This document shows, in pieces, positions 1-9,813 of a stretch of DNA of 64,000 bases (the first letter of the stretch is position 1; each line of letters begins with the position of its first letter). The notes under the pieces are model-generated. The model was not told where the DNA came from, did no database searches, and worked only from the letters and a program-made list of their open reading frames with translations. Both the position numbers and the translations under genes were made by a program. The stretch lies in contig NC_088320.1 in NCBI RefSeq assembly GCF_910592395.1, positions 5,456,001 to 5,520,000 of the forward strand. Direction: 5' to 3'. This DNA is from Lineus longissimus. Lineage: Eukaryota > Nemertea > Pilidiophora > Heteronemertea > Lineidae.

Positions 1-559
1 AGAGCAAAACTACTAAGAATATTGACTTCAACACGAAAAGGAGGATGGATTCTAAGACAGATTTTGAAAAAGATTGCTTTAAATTCATGAACAACGCTTT
101 CTACGGAAAGCCAAAAGATGAAAAAACCACTGTGGAACCAGCCCCATACGGCTTCAAGATGAACTGTTTCATAGATGAGATTTGAAAACACCTACTTGCA
201 GTGGTGAATAAGTGGTTTGATTTTAAACAGACAATATTCACTCAGAAAGGAAAATACAAATGTACTACTCTACAAAACCACTTCCAACTTACAGAACAGA
301 ACTTAATTTAAGATCAAATTTGGTTGACCAAAGTAAGACACTCTACAACAATAAACCTTCTGACATCTTTTGCATTGTACCAGTGGAAGATGGTGACTAG
401 ATAAAGAACAAAATGCGTCACTTAAGGTCAGGGAAACACAAGATGTATTTGGAAGAGGTTGAAAAGAAAAGTCTGTGTCCTTTTGATGACAAACGCTTCA
501 TCTCAGAAGATGGAATCTCAACGATGCCATTTGGTAAGTACATTATGAGAAATACATAG
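1..559 (+). pseudogene. Polinton-type DNA polymerase B, broken fragments
   Basis: Two pieces of a protein-primed family B DNA polymerase flank a foreign block. Positions about 15-110 encode a stretch ending in FMNNAFYGK, the motif-B (KxxxNxxYG-like) region of Polinton/Maverick polymerases. Positions about 410-559 encode the usual C-terminal end, with a CPFDDKRF-like segment and an FGKY ending before a TAG stop. The roughly 200 residues that normally lie between them, including the motif-C aspartates, are missing. In their place sits copy 1 of a 298-bp direct repeat (112-409). The gene is also cut by the window edge and has no intact frame, so it is dead. The assignment rests on family knowledge of these motifs; a search was not possible. 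Confidence 0.6.
112..409 (+). repeat. 298-bp direct repeat, copy 1 (inside the polymerase)
   Basis: Nearly identical to 1001-1298 and exactly the same length, with a handful of substitutions. This copy interrupts the polymerase B fragments. It contains the same capsid-like coding stretch as copy 2, but with a different set of disabling changes. Confidence 0.85.
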
Positions 560-603
560 ATTACACCGATCCAAACTTTGCTTAATGTTCTATTGGTTAA
601 AAA

Positions 604-1000
604 ATGGTTAGAATCATGAGAATTTTAGTTGAACTACTGTACAATAACCCGAAAAGATATTCTGAAGAATTTCAATTGATGGCGATTGAAACATTCATTG
701 ATAGATGGTGCTCTGTTAACGAGAAAACAATTATTATGGAGAGGAGTATTTTCTCAACACATCATATCTTTTCATGTGTGTTTGTGTTGGGATAATGGGA
801 ATTTAACTTGTAAACAATATGATCATCTAAAAGACACATATTTCAAACACTACAAAAATATGTGTGATAAGCCCAATTTCATAATTTACCTCAGAACAGG
901 TCCAACGGTTTGTTATGAAAGAATGAAAAAGAGAAACCGTTCAGAAGAAAATTCAGTTAGTTTAAATTACCTAAAAATGGTTCACGAGCTATCTTGGATA
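604..1000 (+). pseudogene. Deoxynucleoside kinase-like fragment, frameshifted
   Basis: This resembles the central and C-terminal part of the dNK/TK2 family of deoxyribonucleoside kinases, which phosphorylate deoxynucleosides for DNA synthesis. Visible are the MERSIFS stretch (the substrate-site ERS motif), the IIYLRTGP core strand, and the arginine-rich lid KKRNRSEE followed by the helix SLNYLKMVHE. The N-terminal P-loop is absent, so the fragment is 5'-truncated. The frame shifts near 785-795: the first part reads in the frame of position 604 and the rest in the frame of 686. It is truncated at its 3' end by the 298-bp repeat at 1001. It could be a viral or element-borne kinase, since it sits among Polinton-like pieces, or a captured host fragment. 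It cannot encode a functional enzyme. Confidence 0.6.
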
Positions 1001-1298
1001 CAAAAGATGAAAAAACCACTGTGGAACCAGCCCCATACGGCTTCAAGATGAACTGTTTCATAGATGAGATTAGAAAACACCTACTCGCAGTGGTGAATAA
1101 GTGGTTTGATTTTAAACAGACAGCATTCACTCAGAAAGGAAAATAAAAATGTACTACTCTACAAAACCACTTCCAATTTACAGAACACAACTTAATTTAA
1201 GATCAAATTTGGTTGACCAAAGTAAGACACTCTACAACAATAAACCTTCTGACATCTTTTGCATTGTACCAGTGGAAGATGGCGACTAGATAAAGAAC
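1001..1298 (+). repeat. 298-bp direct repeat, copy 2 (after the kinase fragment)
   Basis: Second copy of the 112-409 unit, abutting the kinase fragment. Its 3' edge (ataaagaac) is also the left edge of an 80-bp repeat present at 1290-1369 and 1561-1640. Confidence 0.85.
1149..1289 (+). pseudogene. Capsid-like N-terminal fragment (46 aa)
   Basis: A short open frame within repeat copy 2 starts at ATG 1149. It reads as a hydrophilic start followed by LYNNKPSDIFCIVPVE and then a TAG. The pattern (a Tyr-Asn-x-x-Pro-Ser segment leading into a beta strand) resembles the N-terminal part of the penton-like minor capsid proteins of Polinton-like elements. This is from memory of the family only. With its companion at about 1629-1721 it would be two ends of one lost gene. 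Confidence 0.3.
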
Positions 1299-1640
1299 CA
1301 GAGATACGAGCTTAATTGTAATAAAGTTGTCAACAAATGTACCAATTATCTCAAGAAATCACTGATGAAACATAAAATCTATTACTTTGAAATCGATATA
1401 CCTTGAATTCGTGGTGGACAGGTGATTTGAAATGACATTACAGTTTAAGTGTAATTTGTGAGGCGAGGCAAGACGCTATTAATCATGCAAGAATAAACCA
1501 TGTTAAACTAAACTGTGACAACAATAATTACCTTATCGTTGAACTTACTTCGTTGACCACATAAAGAACCAGCGATACGAGCTTAATTGTAATAAAGTTG
1601 TCAACAAATGTACCAGTTATCTCAAGAAATCAATGATGAA
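1290..1640 (+). repeat. 80-bp direct repeat pair (1290-1369 and 1561-1640)
   Basis: The same 80-bp stretch, beginning ataaagaacc and ending tgatgaa, occurs twice with about three differences and 191 bp between copies. Together with the 298-bp pair this shows repeated local duplication within the decayed element. Confidence 0.85.
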
Positions 1641-1721
1641 GATGGTAAACTAGTTAATTTCAGAGGAACAACAATTACCTCACATTTTTCTCTCGAAACT
1701 AAAATTAATATGTTTTATTAA
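1629..1721 (+). pseudogene. Capsid-like C-terminal fragment
   Basis: The frame contains INDEDGKLVNFRGTTIT and runs to a TAA at 1719-1721. An acidic D-E-D-G turn followed by a VNFRG strand is typical of the C-terminal beta-sandwich end of penton-like proteins in Polinton-like viruses. The match is short and recalled rather than searched. No start codon or upstream frame survives. Confidence 0.3.
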
Positions 1722-1747
1722 GTGGAAATTACTCCATTAAACTAAGT

Positions 1748-2176
1748 CTAGCTGTTTTTGTCTTTATTCTTTGATTTAAAAACGATGTCTGCTCGATTCT
1801 CAGACTTTACTGGCATCACAGGTTTAACTACTGATTTAACTTTCTTAAACATTGGGTAGTAGTAAATGATAGTTACACTACCAATAGCTAACATAGCTAA
1901 AAAAACATATGGTGTTGAACCTGACTTTGTCATTTCTGACTTTTTCATCTGATTTGAGTGTTCATTCATTTCAGGCTCTGAAGGTGCTTCTTGTTCTGGT
2001 TCTTGTTCGGTCTGTGGTTCATTTACTTTGAATGTGGTCTTGTCCTTTTTTAACCGTTTAAATTCCTGAGATCGTTTACCCAGTTCTCTTGACCATGCTA
2101 ATTGTTTCTCTGATCTGGTCTTCTTAGGCTTTACGTTGGTTGTCACATGTGTCACAGGAGTCTCCTGATTCTCCAT
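1748..2176 (-). CDS. Small single-pass membrane protein of a Polinton-like element
   Basis: An intact 142-residue frame. Residues 1-50 are strongly basic, with Lys/Arg-rich helix KQLAWSRELGKRSQEFKRLK. Residues 51-80 are acidic and Gln/Pro/Glu-rich. Residues about 89-107 (YVFLAMLAIGSVTIIYYYP) form one transmembrane helix, and the tail is basic. This layout (basic helix, spacer, single TM helix) recurs in small uncharacterised proteins of Polinton-like elements. It is the best-preserved ORF of the element and lies downstream of four shorter minus-strand ORFs with gaps of tens of bases. Biochemical function is unknown. Whether it is still expressed cannot be told. Confidence 0.55.
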   Translation of the reverse strand: MENQETPVTHVTTNVKPKKTRSEKQLAWSRELGKRSQEFKRLKKDKTTFKVNEPQTEQEPEQEAPSEPEMNEHSNQMKKSEMTKSGSTPYVFLAMLAIGSVTIIYYYPMFKKVKSVVKPVMPVKSENRADIVFKSKNKDKNS

Positions 2177-2210
2177 TTATCTTATTTGAATTTTCTTTTC
2201 CATCCTGATT

Positions 2211-2417
2211 TCATCCATCCTGACTATGTTCATCCTGACAATGCCCTAAAGTAATGAGTGAAGATGAGGCGAGGGCATTTGGTGCCCCCATTCTCAGACT
2301 TATCCACCCGAGCCATTTGTCAAGTTCATTGGTAATGATGTAATCTAAATCGAAGTACAGTGCTTCTTCATCATCTATTGGTATCCATTTTTCGGACTGT
2401 CTTACCCAAAGAATCAT
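2211..2417 (-). CDS. Small hypothetical ORF of the viral-like cluster (68 aa)
   Basis: The reading frame starts MILWVRQSEKWIPIDDEEAL and has an acidic centre. I recognise no family. It lies 34 bp upstream (in gene order) of the membrane protein and on the same strand, which fits the tightly packed gene order of a viral-type element. Shortness makes chance possible. Confidence 0.25.
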   Translation of the reverse strand: MILWVRQSEKWIPIDDEEALYFDLDYIITNELDKWLGWISLRMGAPNALASSSLITLGHCQDEHSQDG

Positions 2418-2513
2418 TAAGTCTGGCAGCCATCTTTGTCTGGTAGATTCTATGGTGTTAAAAGATTTCCTTCTCTGTCATGTTATCTAAGTCATTGAAT
2501 GTAAGCTTTTTAT

Positions 2514-2885
2514 TCAGGAAATCCTTTCTTTTCCCTGTTGCCACCAGAACATCGAGGTCTTGTTTGGCCACTCAGTCAAATAGTTCAAATTTTGTTGATT
2601 ATTAGTTGAGCCTCGTTGACAACTAGAATTGACTATTCCTCGACTAGGATTGACTAGACCTTGACAAGGAGTAACTACATTTAGTGAACTATTCATCTAC
2701 TTGTTAGTGCAGTTCTGTTGATAATTAGTCGAACTTTGTTGGTTACTACCAGTGTTCTGTTGGTAACTAGCTCCGATTCGAGCTGTGCTCTCAGGGCTGT
2801 GTCCGATTGGGTTTTGACTGATTACACCAATCTGTTTCTTTTTTTGTACAATTACAGCTGATGTCTGATTTATCATTGATTCCAT
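2514..2885 (-). pseudogene. Gln/Asn/Ser-rich ORF split by one in-frame UAG
   Basis: Two frames, 2885-2697 and 2696-2514, are in the same phase and separated only by a UAG at 2699-2697, immediately followed by ATG. Both halves share an unusual QQN/NQQ/TNYQQ-rich composition, so they look like one roughly 120-residue low-complexity protein broken by a single nonsense change. Its start overlaps the end of the preceding ORF by 13 bases. Family unknown. Confidence 0.4.
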
Positions 2886-3055
2886 TTAAGGATCAGATCA
2901 GATCCAATGATGTACAATCCCAGAGCTATTACATAGTCTAATCTTGTACGAGTGTCAGACAGTGCTTTCTGGTACCTAGCAATTGAAGTTGGGATATCCA
3001 CGTGTTGATCAATACAATCTTGTAAGAGTTTTAAGAATTGCTTCTGCGCGTCCAA
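2873..3055 (-). CDS. Small hypothetical ORF (60 aa), first of the minus-strand cluster
   Basis: Begins MDAQKQFLKLLQDCIDQH and is largely alpha-helical in character, ending with a hydrophobic segment IALGLYIIGSDLIL. Its end overlaps the next ORF by 13 bases. No family recognised. The overlap and shared strand are the main reasons to take it seriously. Confidence 0.3.
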   Translation of the reverse strand: MDAQKQFLKLLQDCIDQHVDIPTSIARYQKALSDTRTRLDYVIALGLYIIGSDLILKWNQ

Positions 3056-3290
3056 TTCACTTCCAAAACTACCAATTATCGCTGTTCTTGCTTCAGCTTG
3101 TGCTCCTAAAATACAGTAAACATAAATTCTTATGCTGCCGTTGAATCTAACAATTCAACGCTCAGTTAAGCTCTTCTTATCATCCAACCATCATCATTCT
3201 GAATAATTCTCTCTATCTTAGCTATCTCAATCAATTCTAGTCGAGGCAAGGAATTAAGAAAAACAACAAGTATTTTAAATCTGAATGGAT

Positions 3291-3296
3291 TTTATT
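3291..3296 (-). terminator. ACADL: Poly(A) signal of ACADL
   Basis: AATAAA on the minus strand (tttatt on plus), about 170 bases after the ACADL stop codon. It is the only canonical signal found just downstream. Confidence 0.6.
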
Positions 3297-3462
3297 GTCA
3301 AATAATTATAATATGAACCATCAAAAAACATTGTCGCAAAAAGTTTCTTTAAACATGCAATACTTAAGTTTCATTATATACACCCGTGTGCAAAGCACCA
3401 AGCCACAAAGAGAAACTACAGATACATTTTTTACATGTACCGTGCTCTATAGCCATGTTTTT

Positions 3463-6426
3463 CTAATTGTCCGTAACTATCGGTCTTGCAATCAGCTCCT
3501 TCATAATTTCGTTGCTTCCACCATAGATTGGCTGAACGCGAGCGTCGACGAATGCCTTGGCAATAGGGTACTCCCACATGTAGCCCCAGCCACCGAACAA
3601 CTGGAGACATCTTGTGGCCACCTTGTTTTGAAGATCAGATGCCCTACAATAAGAAAACATGTCATAATATTTAGTTTTGGAGGAGAAAATTTCCCTTGTC
3701 AAGGACCATAACCACTTCAACTTAAAATAATAGGTTCAGATTTTGATCTGAAAAGGGAACGAGTAGACTTTTTTTGTCTCAATTCGATTCGACTGTCTAG
3801 ATCCAGAACAAGCAGCCCCGAGGGTGGGGTTCTCTGGGCAGCACATTCCTCTTCAAACTACATGTACTCTTCAATGTGTGACTATTTTTTTGAGTGGTGG
3901 TGCAACTTTGAGCAAGCACTTTTGAACAATGATGAATGGTAAATGCAACTTGACAAGCTTACCAGTATTTAGCCATAGAAGCCGTTGACGAATCCAACCT
4001 CTCCTCAGCATGAAGAGCAAGGCATTGGTCGAGGAATGCTCTCCCAACGCAAACTTCGGTCTTGATTTCGGCAAGCTCATGCTGAATTGTCTGCAAGAAA
4101 GTATATGATTATAAAACAACGCCAGCAACTAGAAATCATCTAAACCAAGACTTGTCTTTATAAACACTTCGATATACTGACCTGAAGCTTAGATAAAGTC
4201 TTTCCAAAAGCCTTCCTCTGTCTCACATAATCTCTCGTCTCTTCAAACATCCATTCGCTTGACGCGATGGCCATATCAGCAACGATCAAGCGTTCCTGAG
4301 GGAGCTCTTTCATGAGGTAATAGAAACCCTTGTTTTCTCCCCCAAGGAGAGCCGACGATGGCAGGCGGACGTCTTCAAAGAAAAGTTCTGACGTGTCCTA
4401 GAAGTGTAAATATATCTCCGAAATATAGCAAATACTGAATGTAAAAGTATTTCAGATTTCTGATCCCAGGATACCATCTTACTCTCTTCAAACTAAAAAA
4501 AAAATTTTTTTTAAGAAAAGATTTTTGTTACAAATTACAGTCTCCTTATAATAGTACGACTAATTTTTGCAACTCACAGTGACAAAGTTTTGCGAAAGAA
4601 ATCACACCTGAGCCTTGAGTCCAATCTTGTCCAAAATTTTCCCCTTGTTGAACCCCTTCATTCCTTCCTCAACTAAAAACAAACTGATGCCATGAGCAGC
4701 AGCCTTGGCCTGTGGGTTGGTTACCGTGACAACAATAACAACATCACACAGGTTGCCATTGGTGATGAATACTTTGCTGCCGTTGAGAATCCAGTCATCG
4801 CCATCTTTCCTGGCATTGGTTCTGACACCCTGAAGATCGCTGGATAAAAAATACACAATAGAGAGGTTCAGATTTCGATACGAGAACGAGGTGGCATGTT
4901 GATGGCTAGCGGGCCTCCTTGAATTTCGACCTCCTGTTCACGAGGTGGACGCCTTAACCAATAGGCCATAGGGATCGGTCACTGTGGCAATAACCCCAAC
5001 TGACACCCAAAAAATCATCTCATCCTGGAGAACAAATTATCTCTGTAGTGCAGAATGAATGCTGAAGATATAATATATCATGCCTTCCTGCTCCTGGCTC
5101 ACTCATAGCTATTGCTCCAATCTTCTTCCCAGCCGTCATATCGGGAAGGAACTTCTCCCTCTGTTCAGGCGTACCATATTTGGATATATACGGCATAACG
5201 ATGTCAGAATGGAGGGAAAATCCAGGTCCGGTGCAGTTGGCATACATCCTAGAATGAATAAAAACATCTGTGAGACATGGTCGATGAACCCCTGAATTCA
5301 CGAAGAATTTTCAAATGAAACTGTTTGCTCAGATAACTCTTTAATGTTGCCGACTGGCTGTACTCGGTAGAACCTTATCCTTTCAACACTAACAATTTTT
5401 AATCGACGATCGTTTTGAAAAGGCATTATCTGAGATCATATCTGAATACTTATCCTTTCATTTGTGGTTATGATTCCACATTGTGTTTGGGCAGATGCTA
5501 AGAAAACCTTTTGTTCTTTACCCCCCCCCCCACCCTAATTTCAAAAAGCTCTCCCCTTATTCAAACGTTTCATTAATACTTACTGCTCTTCCCAACAGAT
5601 TGCTGCAGAGAGTAAATCTGCTCCCAGACCCCCATGCTCCTCTGGGATGAACGCTCCTAATAAACCTGTTTCGCCTGCTTTCTCCCATAAGGACCGATCC
5701 ACCTTGCCTTGCTTCTCCCACCTGGCACAATACCACAGAAATAAGTTTATCTAGTGAAGTTGATGATTTCACAAAGTGACCAATCTGCAAGTGAAATTGA
5801 GATAACAGCGCTATCTGGGTTCGACTACCCAGGTCTACGTACACACCAATCATCATGGTGATATTCAAGGTAGTTTCATAATAAAATATAGGGCAGTGCG
5901 TCCTATCCAGAGTCATTCAAACAACCAGTAATACATAAAACCCCAGATTTTATCAGAGAATAAGACAGTTCAGAATTCTCCAGGATATGAATATCAAATC
6001 GACAAATCTTTCCTTCCCAACTTACCTTGTATGATGCGGGAGAACTTCCTCAACATAGAACTTCCTAGCTGTCTGCCGGAAAATATCATGTTCCTCACCA
6101 AAGATTCCTCTCGTTCCAATGTCGAACAATTTCTGAGATTGTGAAACTTCTGGCCTCTTTGAAGCATCAGAACTGAAAGAAAATATGACACAAAATGCAA
6201 TACCTAGGATATCTTCAATTGGTGAACAACGGCCCTAATTGAAATTATAGAAAAGAGGACTAACTCTGCCCTGTCCTGCTCCACCCTCAATAATTAATGG
6301 TGGCCATTATCCTTACCTATCACTAAAATGTCGTCTTGTTACTAGAACCTTGGGATATTCTCTCTGTAATTTTCTGGTCACTTGATTCAATCTCAACATT
6401 GAACTTGAAGCTTTTTGGCAAGCCAT
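3463..6426 (-). CDS. ACADL: Long-chain acyl-CoA dehydrogenase, mitochondrial (8 exons, 438 aa)
   Basis: FAD-dependent alpha,beta-dehydrogenation of long or branched acyl-CoA in mitochondrial beta-oxidation, passing electrons to ETF. Coding exons (minus strand): 6426-6317, 6172-6026, 5721-5584, 5248-5084, 4839-4608, 4397-4182, 4090-3963, 3643-3463. All phases agree and sum to 438 residues, close to the 430 of the human protein. Residues 1-36 are basic and acid-poor, as expected of a transit peptide. AMSEPGAGS (179-187) is the acyl-CoA dehydrogenase signature. KELPQERL carries the LCAD catalytic glutamate at about E299. FGGWGYMWEYPIAKAFVDAR and IYGGSNEIMKELIAR form the conserved C-terminal end. 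The start is the first ATG of the targeting exon. The fourth intron has a GC rather than GT donor (5083-5082). All catalytic landmarks are present, so the gene looks functional. Confidence 0.95.
4885..4985 (-). repeat. tRNA-type SINE-like sequence in an ACADL intron
   Basis: On the minus strand, TGGCCTATTGG (4968-4958) matches a Pol III box A, and GGTCGAAATTC (4931-4921) is a weaker box B, about 30 bp apart as in a tRNA. No clean cloverleaf forms, so it is a tRNA-derived repeat rather than a tRNA gene. Confidence 0.35.
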
Positions 6427-8203
6427 GACTTTTCGATGGTTTTAAATCACAAAATGGCACTCTTAAGTATAACGCTATGATAACAATCTGTAATAAAAAT
6501 ATATATTGTGGTGAAGGACTCTGTCTATTCAGAGCGAGGTGTCACCCAGATGACAATCAACTTCGTACCAGTTAGAGGAAGTCTCCCAAAATGATGTGCG
6601 ACTTATAATTACAGCAATCTGCCAGCAACCTGAAGACAACGCTAATGGCAGATTTGCCAGCATAAGAGTCAAGACTAAGAGTTACACCTGCATAGTGCAT
6701 GCTTAATCAACTCAAATATCAAATCGTTAAAAACAGATAAAAGCCATGAACTGAGATGTAGAAAGCCAAAACAAACTTTGTGTGTAGCAGTACATGCCAT
6801 AGGGATGTCACCTTACGCCGGTATCGGTCATGATCCGAATATTATATAAGAATTCGTTCGATTCGAATCATCCACCGATACCAACCTTCGGTGATGAGGG
6901 AGCCTTCCCGAAGGAGGTCATAGATCTTGACCTGCAGTGTGCCGATGGAAGGTCACGCAGGGCCAGGTCCAGGTAGAATCGAAATCGAAATCGAAGAAAT
7001 CGAGAAGTCAATATCTGGGGAATTATATGAGTATTTTTGTGAGAAAGTTTACGTTGGTACAACTTTAGAATAATGAGCCGTGTACGTTTCAAAATGTGGA
7101 CTTACTTTTAAACGGATGTTTATGAGGATTTGATTTAAGTGTGATTTGAGAACCGATCTATGCGAGATGCATGGAACGTAAATTTATCGTTTTGAAACTG
7201 CAGCCCGCAAGCGAGTGTCCCGGGTCAGGGCGCACCCCTTCTTTTTTAGCATCAACTGTTGCGCATGCGTCGTTGAACAGGAAGACCCCGACACGTCATA
7301 AATGACCAATCAGGAACTGCCAAGTCAATTTAGGAATCGTCATGACCAAGCCACGAAAGAACATTTTGGCCCTTATAAAAACGAGTATCTGTGACCCAGC
7401 CCTATTGTCCCGGCGATTCCTAAATAGCGACAACGAACCGAGATGAGCGCAACAGCTGCGAACATGTGGAAAAACTAGGTTTAGAAAATTTGACCGAACT
7501 CAACTTAAATCACCTCAACTAATTACTTATTTCTAATTAAGACTAGGTGTTTTCTTGTTAATGAATAAATTATCTTCTTCATCATCTAACCCCGTGAAAG
7601 GACAACTTGGGTCCTCAGCGAAGTCAGAATCAATGAAACTAATTTACCGAATAAAATACAGTCTAAACTCAACTCTCACACAAAAGAGAAGATCTCACTC
7701 ATCAATTTAAATGTCTGACCTCGGTGCCGAGTTCCCGAATCGTACCTTCACGTATTTCACAAAGGGTAGAAATGAAGCTTCTGATTAAATAAACAGATTG
7801 CAAAATTACTATTCGTTTAAGGTTTACATCACATAACCTTATTTTAGTCAAAATGTAAACTATGATTCTAATGCTTCCTATAGTTTTGTACACGGTCCTT
7901 ACATAAAAGATCTCAGCAGGTGCTGCCGAAAATAAAGTGAGCGAGTGTGCGACGGCTTGTAATAATTATATCGATCATCCACAGAAGAGAAATCATATGT
8001 AACATGCCTGTGATGATTGTCAATAAATTCAAGTTTTGATGAATCCTCAAGACTTTGATAAATTATAATAAAATGGGTAAACTTTTAATTAACCGTTTAT
8101 CGTAGAAATTTTAACCGTCTGTTACAGGGATCTCTTGCCCGCCGAAACCGGACATTCGATATTCATCAGTCATTCAGTGACACTGACTCAGTGACGGACT
8201 GAG
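6427..8203. other. Intergenic, no gene seen
   Basis: The 5' flank of ACADL and an unassigned stretch. Short frames here lack splice-compatible or family-like sequence. The only organised signal is the promoter-like cluster at 7259-7381. A simple aatcgaaatcgaaatcga run lies near 6975-7000. Confidence 0.5.
7259..7381 (+). promoter_or_regulatory. Promoter-like cluster: NRF1-, CRE-, CCAAT- and TATA-type sites
   Basis: In order: TGCGCATGCGTC (7260-7271) is close to the NRF1 palindrome; ACGTCA (about 7293-7298) is a CRE core; CCAAT lies at 7306-7310; TTATAAAA at 7373-7380. The CCAAT-TATA spacing of about 65 bp is that of a real core promoter. No long coding frame follows; the first ATG downstream (about 7442) opens only 11 codons. 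AATAAA occurs near 7564. It could drive a non-coding RNA, or be a solo LTR, which also carries a TATA box and poly(A) signal. Confidence 0.4.
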
Positions 8204-9438
8204 TGACCGATTTTGAGGGGTCGTTCTACCAACTAGCAAAAGAAGGAAGCCTACAGATCCAGCCAAATGGGAAGCAGTCATACAGAGAAATAACAACACT
8301 CCTGAAGCAGAAATGCAGAAATGACTGGAAGAAAAGCCAGGGAAACCAACACCCCCAATCAGATCAGCTGTGGCTACTTGACCGAAAAGACGCTACTACC
8401 ATCTACCGTCTAAGAACAGGCCACTGTGGCCTGCGTGGGCATCTTAAACGTATAGGAGTAAGAGACACAGCAGAATGCCAATGCCAGACAGCAGTGCAAA
8501 CACCAACGCACATCCTACAGGACTGTCCCCTGTACCAGGATTCACGAAATAGATTCTGGCCTAAGGACACGAAGGTCGAAGAAAAGCTGTGGGGAACACA
8601 GCCGGACCTTCAGGCGACAAGCCGCTTCATCTCCGCCACAGGACTGAGGTTATAGTACTTAGGCAGGTTGAACGCTGAAGAAGAAGAAGAGGGGTCGTTC
8701 TTATTCCCGACCTAAACCCCGACTTTACCCGACCTTTACGGACTTGCGGAAAATGCTGCCAAAATATAGTGTTTTTATCATCAGAATATTTATATCTAGG
8801 CCTATACTGTTTAGAGGTGTCATGACACTAATTGCTGACCATTTCATCATCTCATCACTTTAGTGAGTAGAAGGGAGGGAGCCGTGTCATGACACTAATT
8901 GCTGACCACTTCGACATCTCATCCGGGATCTCATCACTTTCGTGAGTAAGGGAGCGAAGGTGTCATGACGACGTTGGGTATGAATTCACATGGGAAAGAA
9001 TCTTGTTCAAAATCTGATGATAATATCTCAGCTGATTTTCATTGACACTGCCATCAGCTGAAAGTAAACGAAAAGTTTAAAAATAGTTTAAAAATTCCAT
9101 TACACCTAGCGCCAAAGCCAGCCACGTGCTATTTTCCCGCCATTAATGCTGGGTTCAGACAAGGCCGGTCACGAGCATAATCATGTACAGTTTACAAGAA
9201 GCGACAACCACAACTAACAAAGATGGCCGACTTGCAGAAAATTGCGGTCGGTTAATAGATGTAATTATTGGAGTTGATTTGCTCAACTTAGCATCGCTCA
9301 AAAGTCTTGAAATTAACAGACGTGCTGTATATGATGTAAACAGTACAAATATAAATATTCTGATAATAAAAACACTATATTTTGGCAGCATTTTCCGCAA
9401 GTCGGGGTAGGTCGGGAATTAGTATGACCGATTTTGAG
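8204..9438. mobile_element. Foldback/MITE-like DNA element with terminal inverted repeats
   Basis: Flanked by a 14-bp direct repeat (tgaccgattttgag, 8204-8217 and 9425-9438). Inside, inverted arms at about 8702-8795 and 9346-9421 share ttcccgacc ends and a 54-bp block with one mismatch (8741-8794 versus the reverse complement of about 9350-9403). The left arm has an extra tract of about 20 bp. The interior contains a tandem pair of about 68-bp units (about 8815-8952) beginning gtgtcatgacactaattgc. A LINE fragment has inserted near the left end. Without it the element is about 0.73 kb. No transposase is visible, so it is non-autonomous. The superfamily is unknown and a 14-bp target duplication is longer than typical. 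Confidence 0.7.
8228..8688 (+). mobile_element. 5'-truncated non-LTR retrotransposon (LINE) 3' end
   Basis: A frame running to a stop at 8653-8655 encodes the C-terminal tail of a LINE reverse transcriptase protein: TTIYRLRTGHCGLRGHLKRI, then the zinc-ribbon-like ECQC...THILQDCPLY and RNRFWP. The 3' end is a (GAA)n-type tail (8677-8690). A perfect 13-bp target duplication, gaggggtcgttct, flanks it at 8215-8227 and 8689-8701. This is a textbook dead-on-arrival LINE insertion: only the last 0.46 kb was copied. It landed inside the foldback element and is therefore younger than it. Confidence 0.8.
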
Positions 9439-9813
9439 TCATGAGTGTTATGAAAGTGTTCAACTATTCTTTTTCTAAGTCAAGGATCACTTATGCACAG
9501 CATGTTTGGGCATGTGCAAACATGTAGGCCCTACAAATAGCAATATGATGATGATGGTGACATAACCTGAAAAACCAATTTAATTAGGCCTATTAATATA
9601 TTACGTAGCTCTATTGGACTTGAATTTAAAAAAAATTACACCCAGCTGTACTGCTGGCAATCAATAATTCGGGACAACTTTTGAGCTTAAAATTTGCTTG
9701 AACATGTGTAGTCCATGTTTTCAATCATTACCAAAATGATATTTAAAATGGTTTTTAAAGATATTTTAGGCTCTAAAACGTCCTGAAAAATGGGTCCCAA
9801 CGAAGTCGATGGA

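Noticed and set aside
3295-3711. 138-residue plus-strand frame
   Set aside because: It is the antisense of the last ACADL exon and 3' UTR.
5557-5916. 119-residue minus-strand frame
   Set aside because: Covers ACADL exon 3 in the wrong frame; the true exon is 5721-5584 in another phase.
6868-7092. 74-residue minus-strand frame near 7 kb
   Set aside because: Contains a simple aatcgaaatcga run and no convincing transposon or gene motif.
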